Positions 16,507 through 27,487 are shown, numbered from the stretch's first letter. The stretch: DNA of 64,000 bases from Streptomyces sp. MRC013 (GCF_023614235.1 NZ_CP094264.1:806001-870000), one strand, 5' to 3'. The notes: generated from the sequence alone by a model not told the origin. Made by a program: numbers and translations.

Positions 16507-17316
16507 TCAGCCGATGACCGAGCGGACGGCCGGGGCGAAGCCGTTCGCGTAACCGCTGCGGGTGGGGTGGTAGGAGTCGCCGACGCTCCAGGTCGCGCCG
16601 TTGACCCACGGGTCGGCGGCGCAGATGTCGTGGCCGGTGAAGGAGCGGATGGAGCTCTTGTAGACGAACCCGGCCGCCTCGGCCCGGCTCTTGGTGACCG
16701 CGTCCAGGTTGTCGGCGACGGCGTTCAGCTTGACGGCCTTGTCCGGGGAGGCGCCCGCGGCCGCCGGGCAGCCGAGGTCCTGGCCGAAGACGCGGCCGTA
16801 GCCGAGGACGACGACGGTGGCGTTCGGGGCGCCCGCGCGGATGGCGGCGTAGGCCTTGTCGAGCTTGGCGGGCAGTTCGTTCCTGATCCGGTTGTTGGTG
16901 TTGTCGATCGCGCTGTCGCAGGTGGGGCTCCAGCTGCCGGCGCAGTTGACGATCAGGTTGGCGAAGCCGACGTCGTTGCCGCCGATGGTGATCGACACGT
17001 AGTCGGTGTCCGCGCTGAGCGCCCTCGCCTGTCCGGGTACGTCCCCGGTCGTGGCGCCCTGACAGGCGACGAAGTCCAGCGAGGTGTTCGGCCGGCTCCG
17101 CGCGACCAGGTGGGGGTAGGCGTAGGTGTTGCGGCCGCAGGCGGAGTCCAGGTTGGTGCTGAAGGCGCCGTTCCCGGAGGAGTAGGAGTCGCCCATGCCG
17201 ACGTAGCGGTCGAGTTCGGCCGCCGAGGCGGGAGCGGCGGGCGCCAGCAGGGCGGCGCAGGCAGCGGTGACGGCGAGGGTCGTGCGGCGCGGTCGGCCGG
17301 TCGGGGGCGTCGGCAT
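16507..17316 (-). CDS. Secreted SGNH/GDSL hydrolase (esterase/lipase)
   Basis: A 269-residue secreted esterase. A twin-Arg-containing signal peptide with hydrophobic core LAVTAACAALLAPAAPASA precedes cleavage near residue 33. The nucleophile Ser44 lies in GMGDSYSSG (block I). GGND is block III, and Asp247/His250 lie in GDSYHPTRSG (block V). Six Cys residues suggest disulfides, as in the Streptomyces extracellular GDSL lipases of this size. It is monocistronic behind a shared terminator and divergent from the PucR-like gene. Substrates are probably fatty-acyl esters. Confidence 0.93.
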   Translation of the reverse strand: MPTPPTGRPRRTTLAVTAACAALLAPAAPASAAELDRYVGMGDSYSSGNGAFSTNLDSACGRNTYAYPHLVARSRPNTSLDFVACQGATTGDVPGQARALSADTDYVSITIGGNDVGFANLIVNCAGSWSPTCDSAIDNTNNRIRNELPAKLDKAYAAIRAGAPNATVVVLGYGRVFGQDLGCPAAAGASPDKAVKLNAVADNLDAVTKSRAEAAGFVYKSSIRSFTGHDICAADPWVNGATWSVGDSYHPTRSGYANGFAPAVRSVIG

Positions 17317-17489
17317 GCGAGGGTCCTTCCTCGGACGGAAGCGGAACCGGATGGCTTACCCGGAGGTAACCTGCACGGTAGGGGCACCGCCCTGGTGGTG
17401 AAAGGCCGCTGGCATGGCATCGTGCCTGAAATTCCGGCCGCTGCCTTGTGAAGTGGAACAGCCCGTGCCACGGGGACGAGAGGGAGAAC

Positions 17490-18775
17490 ATGCCTGTTCC
17501 TCCACCGGCGGACGACACCGTCCGCCCGCCGCTCACCATAGGCGGCGACGCGCTCGCCGAGCGGCTGCTGCGGGAGCGCACGGCACTCGTCGAGGAGGTC
17601 AAGGCGCACCTGCTCGCCGAGGTGCCCTACTACCGGATGCTCCCCGGGAGCAGTTGGCCGGGGACATCACCGAGGTGGTCCGGCGGAACCTGGCGCTGTT
17701 CGCGGACGTCCTGCGCCGGCGCCGCCCCCTGGACGGCGGCAGGCTGCGCGAGCTGGCGGCGTCCGCGGTGCAGCGGGCCGAGGAGGGCGTCCCCGTCCAG
17801 CACGTCTTCTCCGCCTACCACGTGGGGATGCGGGTGGTGTGGAAGCGGATGGCGGCCGGGGTCGCGCCGGAGGACCTTCCCGACCTCGTCGAGACGACCG
17901 TACTGCTCCTGGACCACCTGCGCGTCCTCACCGAGACGGTCGTCGGCGCGTACGTGCACGAGCGGTTGCAGGTGTCCGGCCGGGAGCAGGCGGGGCGGCG
18001 CTCCCTCCTGGCGGCCCTGCTGGAGGGCCGGGCGCCGGGCGCGGACGCCGAGACCGACGGGCCGCGCCCGGCCGAGGCGTACGTCCTGCTGGCCCTGGCG
18101 GTCTCCGCGCACCCCGACGAGCGGGGCGAGGACGCCGGCGCGAGGATCGCCGCCCGCCGCAAGCTGCGGCGGCTGACCGGCACGCTGCAGGAGTGGGTGC
18201 CGGAGCACGCCCTCGTCGCGCTGGACACCGGCGGCGGCACGGTGCTCCTGCCCCTCGACTGCTCGGAGGCCGCCGACGCCGGGAGCACCGCACGACGCGT
18301 CGACGCCCTGGTGGCCCGGGCCTCCCGGCGTGCCGGCGCCGACGTGCGGGCCGCCGCCGTCGGCTGCCGGCGCGCCGACGTCCCGCACGCCCGCACCGAG
18401 GCGGCGGAGGTGCTGCGCGTCGTGCTCGCGCAGGGCCGCCCACCGGGGGTGTACCGGCTGGACGACGTGCTTCTCGAGGTGCAGCTGAGCCGTCCCGGAC
18501 CGGCCCTCGACAGACTGGTACGGCTCCTCGACCCCCTGGAGACGGCGCCGGAACTGCTGGCGACGCTGACGGAGTACCTGGCGCACGGTCAGAGCCGCAA
18601 GCGCGCCGCGGCGGCGCTGCACGTCCACCCGAACACGGTGGACTACCGGCTGCGGCGCGTCGCGGAGCTGACCGAGCTGGACCTGCACAGCGCCGCGGAC
18701 GTCGTCCGGCTCACCGCGGCCCTCATAGGACGCAGCACGCGGCCCGGCCACCGCACGGGGGCGCGCGCCCCCTGA
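17490..18775 (+). CDS. PucR/CdaR-type transcriptional regulator (frameshifted)
   Basis: About 428 residues after repair. The N-terminal part is a helical sensor-like region (ITEVVRRNLALFADVLRRR, VQHVFSAYHVGMRVVWKRM). The C-terminal part has the PucR HTH_30 helix-turn-helix: LTEYLAHGQSRKRAAAALHVHPNTVDYRLRRVAELT. One base is missing in a C4 run at 17642-17645: the protein reads AEVPYYRMLP in one frame and resumes as REQLAGDITEVV in the next. The ATG at 17490 has GAGAGGGAG upstream. Divergent from the secreted esterase. Its target and ligand are unknown. Confidence 0.87.
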
Positions 18776-18854
18776 CCCTCCCCCGGGTGGCGAACCGGCA
18801 GCGAGGGGACGGGCCCCGGGCGGAACGGCCCCCGGACGGAGCAGGATCCGGGGT

Positions 18855-18923
18855 GGCGGCCCGTTGAGCGCGCGGCCCGGCGGGACGCCGCGGAGGCGGC
18901 CCGTTGAGCGCGCAGCCCGGCGG
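18855..18923. repeat. 29-bp direct repeat, two copies 40 bases apart
   Basis: Two copies (18855-18883 and 18895-18923) of a 29-mer beginning GGCGGCCCGTTGAGCGCGC, differing at one base, in the spacer between the convergent PucR-like and Lrp genes. No protein or known element is attached. Confidence 0.85.
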
Positions 18924-18964
18924 AGGCGGAGGCGGCCCGTGCCCCGCGGTCCGCGGTCCGCGGG

Positions 18965-19956
18965 TCAACCCCGCCCGGCGCCCACCGGTTTGACGGCGCG
19001 GGCGATCACCGTGGTCTCCACGCCGCTGACGCCCAGCGGGCCGAGGACGTCCGTGGTGAAGTCGTACAGGGCCCGGAGGTCACGGCAGTACACGGCGGCG
19101 ATGAGGTTGCACTCGCCGGTGGTCGCGGCCACCGCGTGGGTGAGGGGGTGGGCGGCCAGGGTCTCGCCCGCCTCGCGCAGCCGCGCGGGCGGCACCCGCA
19201 TCCACAGGTCGGCGTCGACCGTCAGGCCGAGCAGCTCGGGCCGCACCCGGACCAGGGTGCGCAGTCGCCCCGCGGCCTCCAGCCCGCGCAGCCGGCGCCG
19301 GACCGTCGTCTCCGGGACCCGCGCCAGGCGCCCCAGCTCCGCGAAGCCGAGCCGGGCGTCCCGGTCCAGGACGGCGAGCAGCCTGCGGTCCACGGCGTCG
19401 GGCACGGCCCCCGCGGAGCCCGCGGCCGCCACGGGCCCGGGGGTTCCGCGGACTCGGCGGGCTCCGGCGCGAGCAGCCCGGCCGTCTCCTCGGGGGTGAG
19501 GACGTCGGCACGCCACTGCCGCGCGTCGGCGAACACGCGCAGGACGCTGTGGACCGACAGGGACGTGATCGCCGCGGTGGCCGGAACCTGGCGGTACAGC
19601 AGGCGGTCGCGCTCGGCGCCGTCGCCGAGGAGCAGCACGCTGATCTCCTCGCCGCCGGCCATGAGGTCCACGGAGAGGACGTCCGGCCGCGCGGCGAACG
19701 CCTCGGCGACCGTGTCCCCCCTGCCCCGCGCGACCCGCACCCGCAGCACCGTGGCCCCCACGACCTCGTCGGGGGGCGCCAGACGTACGACGGAGACGGC
19801 CCCCGCGTCCCGCATCCGCGCCAGGCGGCGGGAGACCGTCCGCGCCGAGACCCCGAGCACACCGGCGATGCGGGCCGCCTCCGCCCGGCCGTCGACCTGG
19901 AGGGCGCCGACGATGCGCCGGTCCAGCCGGTCGAACGTGATGACGCTGTCCGCCAC
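18965..19956 (-). CDS. Two-domain Lrp/AsnC-family regulator (frameshifted)
   Basis: About 330 residues, roughly twice the classical Lrp length: two HTH and two ligand-binding halves in tandem. First HTH: FDRLDRRIVGALQVDGRAEAARIAGVLGVSARTVSRRL. Second HTH: DAVDRRLLAVLDRDARLGFAELGRLARVPETTVRRRL. The last part contains ECNLIAAVYCRDLRALYDF, a RAM-like effector fold. One base is missing in the compound C/G tract at 19433-19443, between the halves. GTG 19956 has AGGGAG upstream. It is divergent from the inositol-monophosphatase-like gene, which it may control. Confidence 0.87.
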
Positions 19957-20089
19957 TGCCGCGCGCTCCCTGACCCGTACCCGCCGTTTCCCCCCGCCGC
20001 CGGGAGGTCCCGGACACCGGCCACGGTACCTCTGTGTCGGCGACCGCGCCGCAGGCGGTCGGCCGTGGACGACGGAAGGGAACGGGAAC

Positions 20090-20911
20090 ATGGCGACGGA
20101 GGACCACGCGGAGCTGCTGCCGCGGCTCGTCGAGGCGGTGCGGGAGGTCGGCGCGCTCGCCGGTTCGGCGCACCGCGGGTGGCCGGGCGACGGCGCGACC
20201 GTCGAGGAGATGATGACCGCGTTCGCGGCCGTGGACGGGCCCGCGGGCAGCCTGCTGCGCGAGCGCACGCGCGCGCTGCGCCCGGGCGCCCGCTGGGCGG
20301 CGGACGAGGTCGGCACCCGGGTGGCCGACACGGGCGAGGAGTGGGTGTGCGACGCGATCGACGGCGCGGTGCACTACCTGCAGGGGCTTCCGTACTGGAG
20401 CGTGACGTCGACGCTCGTCAGCGGCGGCAGGCCGGTGCTGGCGGTGATCTGGGCCCCGCAGCTCGGCCTGCTCTACACCGCGGTGCGGGGCGGGGGCGCC
20501 CGGCTCAACGGCCGGCCCGTGGCCCCCTCCCGCAAGGTCCTCGCGGCCGCGCTGGCGACGACGAGCCAGCCGCCGTGGAACACCGAGCCCGAACGGGCCG
20601 GTTCCTCGCTGACGGCGATGCTGCGCCGCACCCTCGCGGTCCGGAACCTCGGCCCGACCTCGCTGCAGATCGCCCAGGTCGGCTCGGGACACGTGGACGT
20701 GTTCTGGGAGTTCGGCCGGGACGCCTCGAACCTGCTCCCCGGCTCCCTCGTCGCCGCCGAGGCGGGGGCCCGGGTCACCGACGCGGCGGGGCGCGCGTGG
20801 ACCCCGGCGGCGACGAGCTTCGTGGCCGCCGCCCCCAGCCTGCACGGGGAGGTCGTCGACGTGCTCTCCGACACGGTCGCCGCGCACCGGCGGCAGGGCG
20901 CCGCCTCCTGA
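20090..20911 (+). CDS. Inositol monophosphatase family protein
   Basis: A 273-residue member of the Mg-dependent IMPase/FBPase phosphatase fold. The metal-binding motif CDAIDGAVHYLQGLPYWS corresponds to DPLDGT-N-F, with the middle residues altered. ADEVGT supplies the upstream acidic residue, and FGRDASNLLPGSLVAAEAGARVTD is the second family motif (W-D-x-A-x-x-L-L-x-x-EAG). DAIDGA instead of DPLDGT may shift substrate preference or weaken activity. Divergent from the Lrp regulator. Likely substrates are sugar or inositol phosphates. Confidence 0.88.
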   Translation: MATEDHAELLPRLVEAVREVGALAGSAHRGWPGDGATVEEMMTAFAAVDGPAGSLLRERTRALRPGARWAADEVGTRVADTGEEWVCDAIDGAVHYLQGLPYWSVTSTLVSGGRPVLAVIWAPQLGLLYTAVRGGGARLNGRPVAPSRKVLAAALATTSQPPWNTEPERAGSSLTAMLRRTLAVRNLGPTSLQIAQVGSGHVDVFWEFGRDASNLLPGSLVAAEAGARVTDAAGRAWTPAATSFVAAAPSLHGEVVDVLSDTVAAHRRQGAAS

Positions 20912-21023
20912 CGGCGGGTCACCGGCCGTCAGGGCGCCGTCCGCCGCCGGCGGGCCACCGGCACCGGCCGTCGGGGCGCCACCCGCCGGCGCCGGAGCAC
21001 CGCCCCTGACGGCGGGTCACCGG
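20908..21023. repeat. 18-bp direct repeat near the IMPase stop
   Basis: CTGACGGCGGGTCACCGG occurs at 20908-20925, where it includes the stop codon, and again at 21006-21023. Related partial copies with GGCCGT and GGGGCGCC lie between. This looks like a small local duplication in non-coding DNA. Confidence 0.7.
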
Positions 21024-21083
21024 GCCCCGGCCACCGGGGCGCGCCCGCTGGGGCGGGGCCGGCGCCCGCCGGTGGCCGGGGCC
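21023..21083. terminator. Long-stem hairpin downstream of the MFS gene
   Basis: GGCCCCGGCCACCGG (21023-21037) pairs perfectly with CCGGTGGCCGGGGCC (21069-21083). It lies about 80 bases past the MFS stop, with a 31-nt loop that is itself GC-rich. Confidence 0.55.
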
Positions 21084-21162
21084 GGCACCCGCCCGGTGTC
21101 CCGCGGCGCCCGCGCCCCGGCCGCGGGTGCCGCGCCGGTGCGGCGGACGGGGGTCCCGCCGG

Positions 21163-22503
21163 TCACACCCGCCGCGCGGCGATGGCCGCCGCTCCGAGCG
21201 CGCAGGCGATCGCGGCCGCGAGGTAGGCGAGGTGGTAGCCGGTGAGCCGGTCCCCGGAGGCCGTCGCGACCAGGACCATGACCGCCACCCCGACGCTGGC
21301 GCCGATCTGCTGCGCCACGACGTTCAGCGCCCCGGCGACCGCGTGCCGCTCGGGCTCGACGCCCGTGAGGGCCGCGGACGTCATCGAGGGGAAGTTCAGT
21401 CCTTGGCCGATGCCGCTGATGACCAGTCCGGGCAGCAGGTGCAGCAGGTAACTGCCGTCCTGCGGCGTGGTCATCCACAGCGCCGTTCCCATGCCGATCA
21501 GGGTGAGTCCGACGGCCATCAACGTGCCCGAGGCGTACTTGGCGAGCAGGCGTCCGGTGACGAAGCTGGCGGTGAGCGTCACGGCCATCGACATCGGCAC
21601 CATCGCGATGCCGGACTCGAACGGCGAGTAGCCCAGCACCCCCTGCATGTACAGCGGCGCGAAGAACATGAGCCCGACCGAGCCCATGTACTGGAGGAAC
21701 GCCGCCAGGCTCGCGGCCCGCACCGACGCGACCCGGAAGAGGCCGAGGGGCAGCGCCGGGTCGGCACTGCGGTGTTCGCACACGACGAAGAGCACCAGGG
21801 AGACCACCGCGGCGCAGAGCGCGCCCCAGGCCGCCGCCCCGTCGGTGCTCACGCCGACGATCAGCAGGGTGAGGCCGAGCGTGCCCGATATCGCGCCGGG
21901 CAGGTCCAGTCGGCCGCCGCGCGCGACACCGCGGGACAGCCCGGCGCGCGTCATGGCCAGCACGGCCAGTCCCAGCGCCGTCGAGAGGCCCAGCACCGAC
22001 CGCCAGCCGAGGAACTCGGTCAGCGTGCCGCCCAGCAGCACTCCGACGCTGAAGCTGGAGGCGCCGACCGCCGTGTACACGCCGAGCGCCCGGTTGCGCA
22101 TCGGGCCGGCCGGGAACACCTCGGTCAGCAGGGCCAGTGCGGCCGGACCCGACAGGGCCGCGCCGATGCCCTGGACCGCCCGCGCGCCGAGCAGCACCGC
22201 GGTGTCCGGCGCCAGGGCCCCGGCCAGGGCCGCCGCCGTGAACAGGCCGACCCCCAGCTCGAACACCGTCCGCCGGCCGAACACGTCGGCCAGGCGACCG
22301 CCCACCAGCAGGAAGCCGGCGAACGTGACGGCGTAGGCGGTCATGACCCACTGGAGCGTGGCGTCGTCCAGGTCGAAGTGCGCTCCGACGGAGGGCAGGG
22401 CGGCGTTGAGCACCCCGAGGCCGCTCACGTCCAGTGCGAGCGCGCCGGTCAGCACCGCGAGTGCCAGACCAGGCCGCCGCGGCACGGTCTCGGTACTGGT
22501 CAT
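21163..22503 (-). CDS. DHA2-type MFS drug/proton antiporter
   Basis: A 446-residue membrane pump with about 14 predicted helices. LQWVMTAYAVTFAGFLLVGGRLADVFGRRTVF is the DHA2 first-domain signature including the G-R-L-A-D-x-x-G-R-R motif. GARAVQGIGAALSGPAALALL and GLVISGIGQGLNFPS follow. The ATG at 22503 is clear. It stands alone with about 1.1 kb of non-coding DNA upstream. Likely exports hydrophobic drugs or metabolites; there is no direct link to the NRPS cluster 2 kb further on. Confidence 0.92.
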   Translation of the reverse strand: MTSTETVPRRPGLALAVLTGALALDVSGLGVLNAALPSVGAHFDLDDATLQWVMTAYAVTFAGFLLVGGRLADVFGRRTVFELGVGLFTAAALAGALAPDTAVLLGARAVQGIGAALSGPAALALLTEVFPAGPMRNRALGVYTAVGASSFSVGVLLGGTLTEFLGWRSVLGLSTALGLAVLAMTRAGLSRGVARGGRLDLPGAISGTLGLTLLIVGVSTDGAAAWGALCAAVVSLVLFVVCEHRSADPALPLGLFRVASVRAASLAAFLQYMGSVGLMFFAPLYMQGVLGYSPFESGIAMVPMSMAVTLTASFVTGRLLAKYASGTLMAVGLTLIGMGTALWMTTPQDGSYLLHLLPGLVISGIGQGLNFPSMTSAALTGVEPERHAVAGALNVVAQQIGASVGVAVMVLVATASGDRLTGYHLAYLAAAIACALGAAAIAARRV

Positions 22504-23635
22504 CCGCGCCGCCCGGGCGACTCGGCGCCGACCGCGTCCGTCACGCGATCCGGCGGCCCTCCCGCACCGACGAGCCGGACCGCGCTCCCGGAGCGTTCCG
22601 GTCCAGCGGCCCCGGCCCGTACCGCGGCGGCCGCCGCAGGACGACTCGGGAGACGTCCGTATAACGTCGCTCCGACACGGGCCGAAAGCGTCTGCCGTGC
22701 TGTGGCGGTCCCCGTATGTCGAGTGCCTCTCATCATGACGCGGGTGCCGGTCGGCACCGGTTCACGATTCATGGATTTCATGTCGAGCAGCTTGCAAGGA
22801 CCGCCCGCCCGCTGTCCACCCCTATCCGACCCGATCGCCGCCGAAATAGGCCCTTCTCACTGGACCTTCACCGAACTCCGTATCGTACGGGCGTTACCGG
22901 TCCCCATTGTCTCGGAATTGGTCCACATTGAACGAGCATGCCCGACTGTTGCCCGTGATGCCCGAATCACCGCACCGGCACCGGACGAGGGGCCGAGCCG
23001 GACCCCCTGGGGTCGGAATCCTGCCACACCTCTTCCCACCTGCGGAATCGCACATCGCTCGCCACCTCCTCGGCGGCGGCCCGGCACCGGCCGGCCGGCT
23101 CCCGCGCCGGAGTCCCGGTCCACGCCGGTCCGCATGATTCCCGATCCGGGGTGCCGAAAATCCCGCCGCCGACGGGTGTGCGACCGAAAATCCCAGCACG
23201 CACGTTTTCGAGGGAAATACGGCCGGAGGACCGACCCATCCAGAATACGGAGCGTGCGCGCCGGCAGGCGGACAGTCACCCCGGGCCGAATTAGATTCCC
23301 ATTCAACCAGATGGCTCGGCCGTCATTTCTTATGGTGCTGTCCGCCGCCGAACCGCGCATGACGGATGTGGGGCCGCCACCCGAAGTGCGTCCGCCGCCC
23401 CCTCCCCGGGCGCCCCGCCTTCCGGGCCGCCCGGCGGCGCCCGGACTCGGGAGGGGGCCCCGAAGCCGCCTCACCGCCGCCTCCGGGCGCGTACGCGCCG
23501 TGCCGCATCCCCGGGCCGGCGGCCCCAGCGCGGCGGTGGATCGTGCGCACCGCCCACCGGACGCACCCGTACGCTGACGCACCGTACGGACGGTACGTCT
23601 GGATCACGCCCCCGCGCGCCCCCCACGGTGGGCCC
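22504..23635. other. 1.1-kb region without a convincing gene
   Basis: Base composition drops below the surrounding average between about 22680 and 23350 and codon-position bias disappears. Possible frames up to about 240 codons (minus strand, 22857-23582) give peptides with no hydrophobic core, domain or ribosome site. No repeat or transposase remnant is recognisable. Promoters of the flanking divergent genes must lie at its two ends. Confidence 0.6.
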
Positions 23636-24085
23636 ATGCACAGCACCACCCCTCACGCCCCCGCCGCGTCCCGGGCCTTCGCCCGGTCGCTGCCCTCCAC
23701 CCGCCGCGGCGCCCGCCTGGCCCGGCTGCTCGCCGCGGAGCGGCTCCGGTCCTGGGAGGTGTCACCCGCCGCCGCCGAGCGAGCCGAGCGGATCACCGCC
23801 GAACTCGCCTCCAACGCGGTCCTGCACGGCCGGGTGCGGGGCCGCGGCTTCCGGCTCGTCCTCCTCCTCGACGGGACGGCCGGGAGACTCCGCGTCGCGG
23901 TCACCGATGCTCGCGGCGACCGGGTTCCGGTGCCCTCGGTGGCGCCCCTCCGGGAGGAGTCCGAGTCGGGCCGCGGCCTCCTCCTCGTCGAGTTGCTCGC
24001 CGACCGCTGGGGCACGGAGCCGTACCCGCCCGGCGGCAAGACCGTCTGGGCGGAACTCGACGGGCACCCCGCGGGCCCGCCGTGA
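23636..24085 (+). CDS. HATPase_c anti-sigma-factor-like ATP-binding protein
   Basis: A 149-residue single-domain GHKL ATPase of the RsbW-like class common in Streptomyces. N-box is ITAELASNAVLHGRV (about 47-61), then VAVTDARGDRVP, then the G-box ESGRGLLLVELLADRWG. The final KTVWAELD is the family's C-terminal strand. Such proteins usually bind sigma factors or HTH/DUF397 partners. Here no DUF397 or HTH gene is adjacent, unlike the homologue at 62708. ATG 23636 starts immediately before the family region; longer versions lack support. Confidence 0.85.
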   Translation: MHSTTPHAPAASRAFARSLPSTRRGARLARLLAAERLRSWEVSPAAAERAERITAELASNAVLHGRVRGRGFRLVLLLDGTAGRLRVAVTDARGDRVPVPSVAPLREESESGRGLLLVELLADRWGTEPYPPGGKTVWAELDGHPAGPP

Positions 24086-24601
24086 CCGGCCGGATCCCGG
24101 CCGCCCACCGGGGTCCGGCGCCGGAGGGGGGCGCCCGGCCGGCGGCGGTGCGCTCGCCGGAGCCCGGACATGCCGCGGCGGCGCGGCGGGCGTGCGAGCG
24201 CCGGAGTGAAGTGCTTTTTCGGACATTCTCTTCGGTGGGACGAACTTCACTTGTGGGGCGCACCTCCCTTTGGGCACGCCCCTCCCTTTCGCACGCCCAC
24301 CCGCCCTTCGGGGACGGGCCCGCCCTTCGGTGACGGAGCCTCCCCTCGGGGACGGGCCTGCCTGTTGCGCGGCGGAGTGGGAGGCGGACGCCGGTCCCCG
24401 GCCGGTGCGGCCCTTCCCGCGGGGGCGGGGTCCGGACGCGGCCGCGGAAGCGTGCGCCGGGTGGCCGCCGGGGCCCGGGGACGGCGGGCCGGCGGCGCCG
24501 GGAGAGGCCGCCTCCCCGGGCGCGTTCGCGTCCTGTCAGTGGGTTGTGGGCTCGTTGTCAGAGCCCTCCCGGAGGATCCTGCCCGGACCCAAGGAGACCC
24601 C
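24086..24601. other. Intergenic upstream of the NRPS-cluster ABC genes
   Basis: 516 bases with a short tandem repeat (24302-24360). The stretch 24200-24260 (GTGCTTTTTCGGACATTC) is AT-richer and may be promoter DNA. No gene is visible. Confidence 0.5.
24302..24360. repeat. Three imperfect 20-bp tandem units
   Basis: Consecutive units CGCCCTTCGGGGACGGGCC, CGCCCTTCGGTGACGGAGCC and TCCCCTCGGGGACGGGCCTG (24302-24320, 24321-24340, 24341-24360) lie about 240 bases before the DrrA-like gene. Confidence 0.7.
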
Positions 24602-25584
<983 letters not shown>

Positions 25585-25588
<4 letters not shown>

Positions 25589-26388
25589 GTGCCGTCGTCG
25601 AGTCGACCGCCGTCGAGCGCGTGGGGCTGGTGCGCGGCCTCGGGCACGGCCTCACCCTGGCGGCCCGGAACATCCGCTACATCCTGCGCTCCCCGGCCAC
25701 CCTGGTGGACACGATCATCCAGCCGGTGCTCTTCCTCGTGGTGTTCGCGCTGCTGTTCGGCGGCGAGATCGCGGGCGACTGGCAGGCGTACCTCCAGCCG
25801 CTGGTGCCCGGGCTGATGGTGCAGATCATCCTGTACGCCAGCGCCGGCACCGGGCTCGCCCTGAACACCGACGTCGTCAAGGGGGTGTTCGACCGCTTCC
25901 GCAGCCTGCCCATCGCACGCTCCGCGCCGCTGGTCGGCGCCGTCCTCGGTGACGTGGTGCGCTACGCCCTGGCGCTGGTCGTCCTGCTCGGCCTGGCCTT
26001 CGCGATGGGCTTCCGGGTGGAGACCGGCCCGGTCGAGGTGCTGCTCGCGATGCTGCTGGCGATCGGCGTCGGCCTCACCATGTGCTGGCTCTCGGTGCTG
26101 ATCGGCATGGCCGCGCAGAGTCCGCAGGCGGTTCCGGGCATCACCATGGCCCTGGTGCTCCCGCTGACGTTCGGCAGCAACATCTTCGCCTCGCCCGAGA
26201 CCATGCCGGGCTGGCTGCAGTGGTGGGTGGGGGTCAATCCGGTCAGCCACTTCGTGGACGCCACCCGGGCCCTGATGCTCGGCGGGGACGTTTCGGGGCC
26301 GCTCGTGGCCAGTTTGATCTGGATGGCCGTCCTGTTCGCCGTACTGTTCCCGTTGGCCGTACGCACGTACGCCCGCCGGACGAGGTGA
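25585..26388 (+). CDS. DrrB-type ABC-2 permease
   Basis: A 267-residue ABC-2 membrane subunit with about six transmembrane segments (PATLVDTIIQPVLFLVVFALLFGG; ALALVVLLGLAFAMGF; MCWLSVLIGMAA; SLIWMAVLFAVLFPLAV). The family motif GVNPVSHFVDATRALMLGG is near residues 210-228. Starts within the ATPase stop (ATGA), so the two are coupled. Confidence 0.94.
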
Positions 26389-26440
26389 GTTCACGTCGGG
26401 TTGGCATATTGGTCATTGGACTCAGAGCAGGAGGACATGC

Positions 26441-27439
26441 GTGCTGACCGTGCACTTCACTCACGAGGACATCGCCAAGGCCTATATGTCGCCCACGGCC
26501 CGTCCTGAGGCGGAGGCGTTGTACGCCCTCGGCCACCTGGAGCGCTCCGCGCGCCAGAGCAGGGGCGTGGGGAGGTGGGTGTCGCACGCACGCGCCTGGG
26601 TGGCGGCGCGGCCGTCGCGCCACCCGGCCCTGCAGCACGCGCTGCGACTCAGCGACGACCTGATGCCGTTACTGCTGTCGCGCCGCGCCCCGGACCGGGG
26701 CGCGGCGGTGCCGGAGGGGACCCGGCGGGCGCTGGCCGCGCTGGCCGAGTTCCGCAGGGCCTGCGTCACCCCGTACGAGACGAGCATCCGGGAGATACTC
26801 GACGAGACCCGCCACCGCTACTCGAACATGGTCGCCCGGCTGGGGCTCGCGGAGACGCTCGAACGGCTGCAGTGCAAGGCCAAGTGGGAGGCCGGCAGGC
26901 TGACGGTCGACTACGGCCCGGACCGCGAGGTCTTCCTCGACGGCCAGGGGCTGGAGCTGGTGCCGTCGGTCTTCCTCAGCGGTCCCCCGCAGCTGCACAC
27001 CCGGCAGGACCGGGCGGCGGAGCGCACCGGGGCGGAGCGCTCCGCCGCCCGGCCGGTGAACGTCATGGTATTCCCGGTCTGCTCGCACGGCCTGGCCACC
27101 ACCGCGCTGGTGAAGGACGCCCAGCGGCCCACCAGGCCGCTGCCGCAGCTGCTCGGGCGGACCCGGGCGGCGGTGCTGGAGCGCCTCACCCGGCCGCAGT
27201 CGACCAGTGAGCTCAGCGCCGCGCTGCGCATCTCGGTGACCACGGCCAGCGAGCACGCCTCGGTGCTGCGCAGCTCGGGGCTGGTCTCCACGACCAGGAA
27301 CGGCAGCAGCGTGCTCCACGAGGTGACCCCGCTGGGGGCCCTGATGCTGAACTCCCCGCCGGAGCCCACGCGCACGTGGTGCCGCGAGTGCGACGAGCGG
27401 TGTGCCGTGGGAGGCGAGGCCAGGGAGCTGGTCGCATGA
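26441..27439 (+). CDS. ArsR-like winged-helix regulator with TTA codon
   Basis: A 332-residue regulator. The C-terminal winged helix (LGRTRAAVLERLTRPQSTSELSAALRISVTTASEHASVLRSSGLVSTTRNGSSVLHEVTPLG, about 235-300) is ArsR/SmtB-like. The N-terminal 230 residues are an uncharacterised helical region often found in Streptomyces regulators of this size. It ends in a Cys cluster (WCRECDERC) that might bind metal or redox signals. GTG 26441 follows CAGGAGG. Codon 77 (26669-26671) is TTA, so translation should depend on the bldA leucyl-tRNA. It lies between the exporter genes and the SARP activator and is probably a cluster regulator. Confidence 0.87.
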   Translation: MLTVHFTHEDIAKAYMSPTARPEAEALYALGHLERSARQSRGVGRWVSHARAWVAARPSRHPALQHALRLSDDLMPLLLSRRAPDRGAAVPEGTRRALAALAEFRRACVTPYETSIREILDETRHRYSNMVARLGLAETLERLQCKAKWEAGRLTVDYGPDREVFLDGQGLELVPSVFLSGPPQLHTRQDRAAERTGAERSAARPVNVMVFPVCSHGLATTALVKDAQRPTRPLPQLLGRTRAAVLERLTRPQSTSELSAALRISVTTASEHASVLRSSGLVSTTRNGSSVLHEVTPLGALMLNSPPEPTRTWCRECDERCAVGGEARELVA

Positions 27440-27487
27440 CATGATGATCCGCGGATGAGCGAGAGGTGTGCCGGGAGAGTGGCGAAC

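Noticed and set aside
22857..23582. 241-codon minus-strand frame
   Set aside because: No codon-position bias, no domain and no ribosome site; the peptide looks like translated non-coding DNA.
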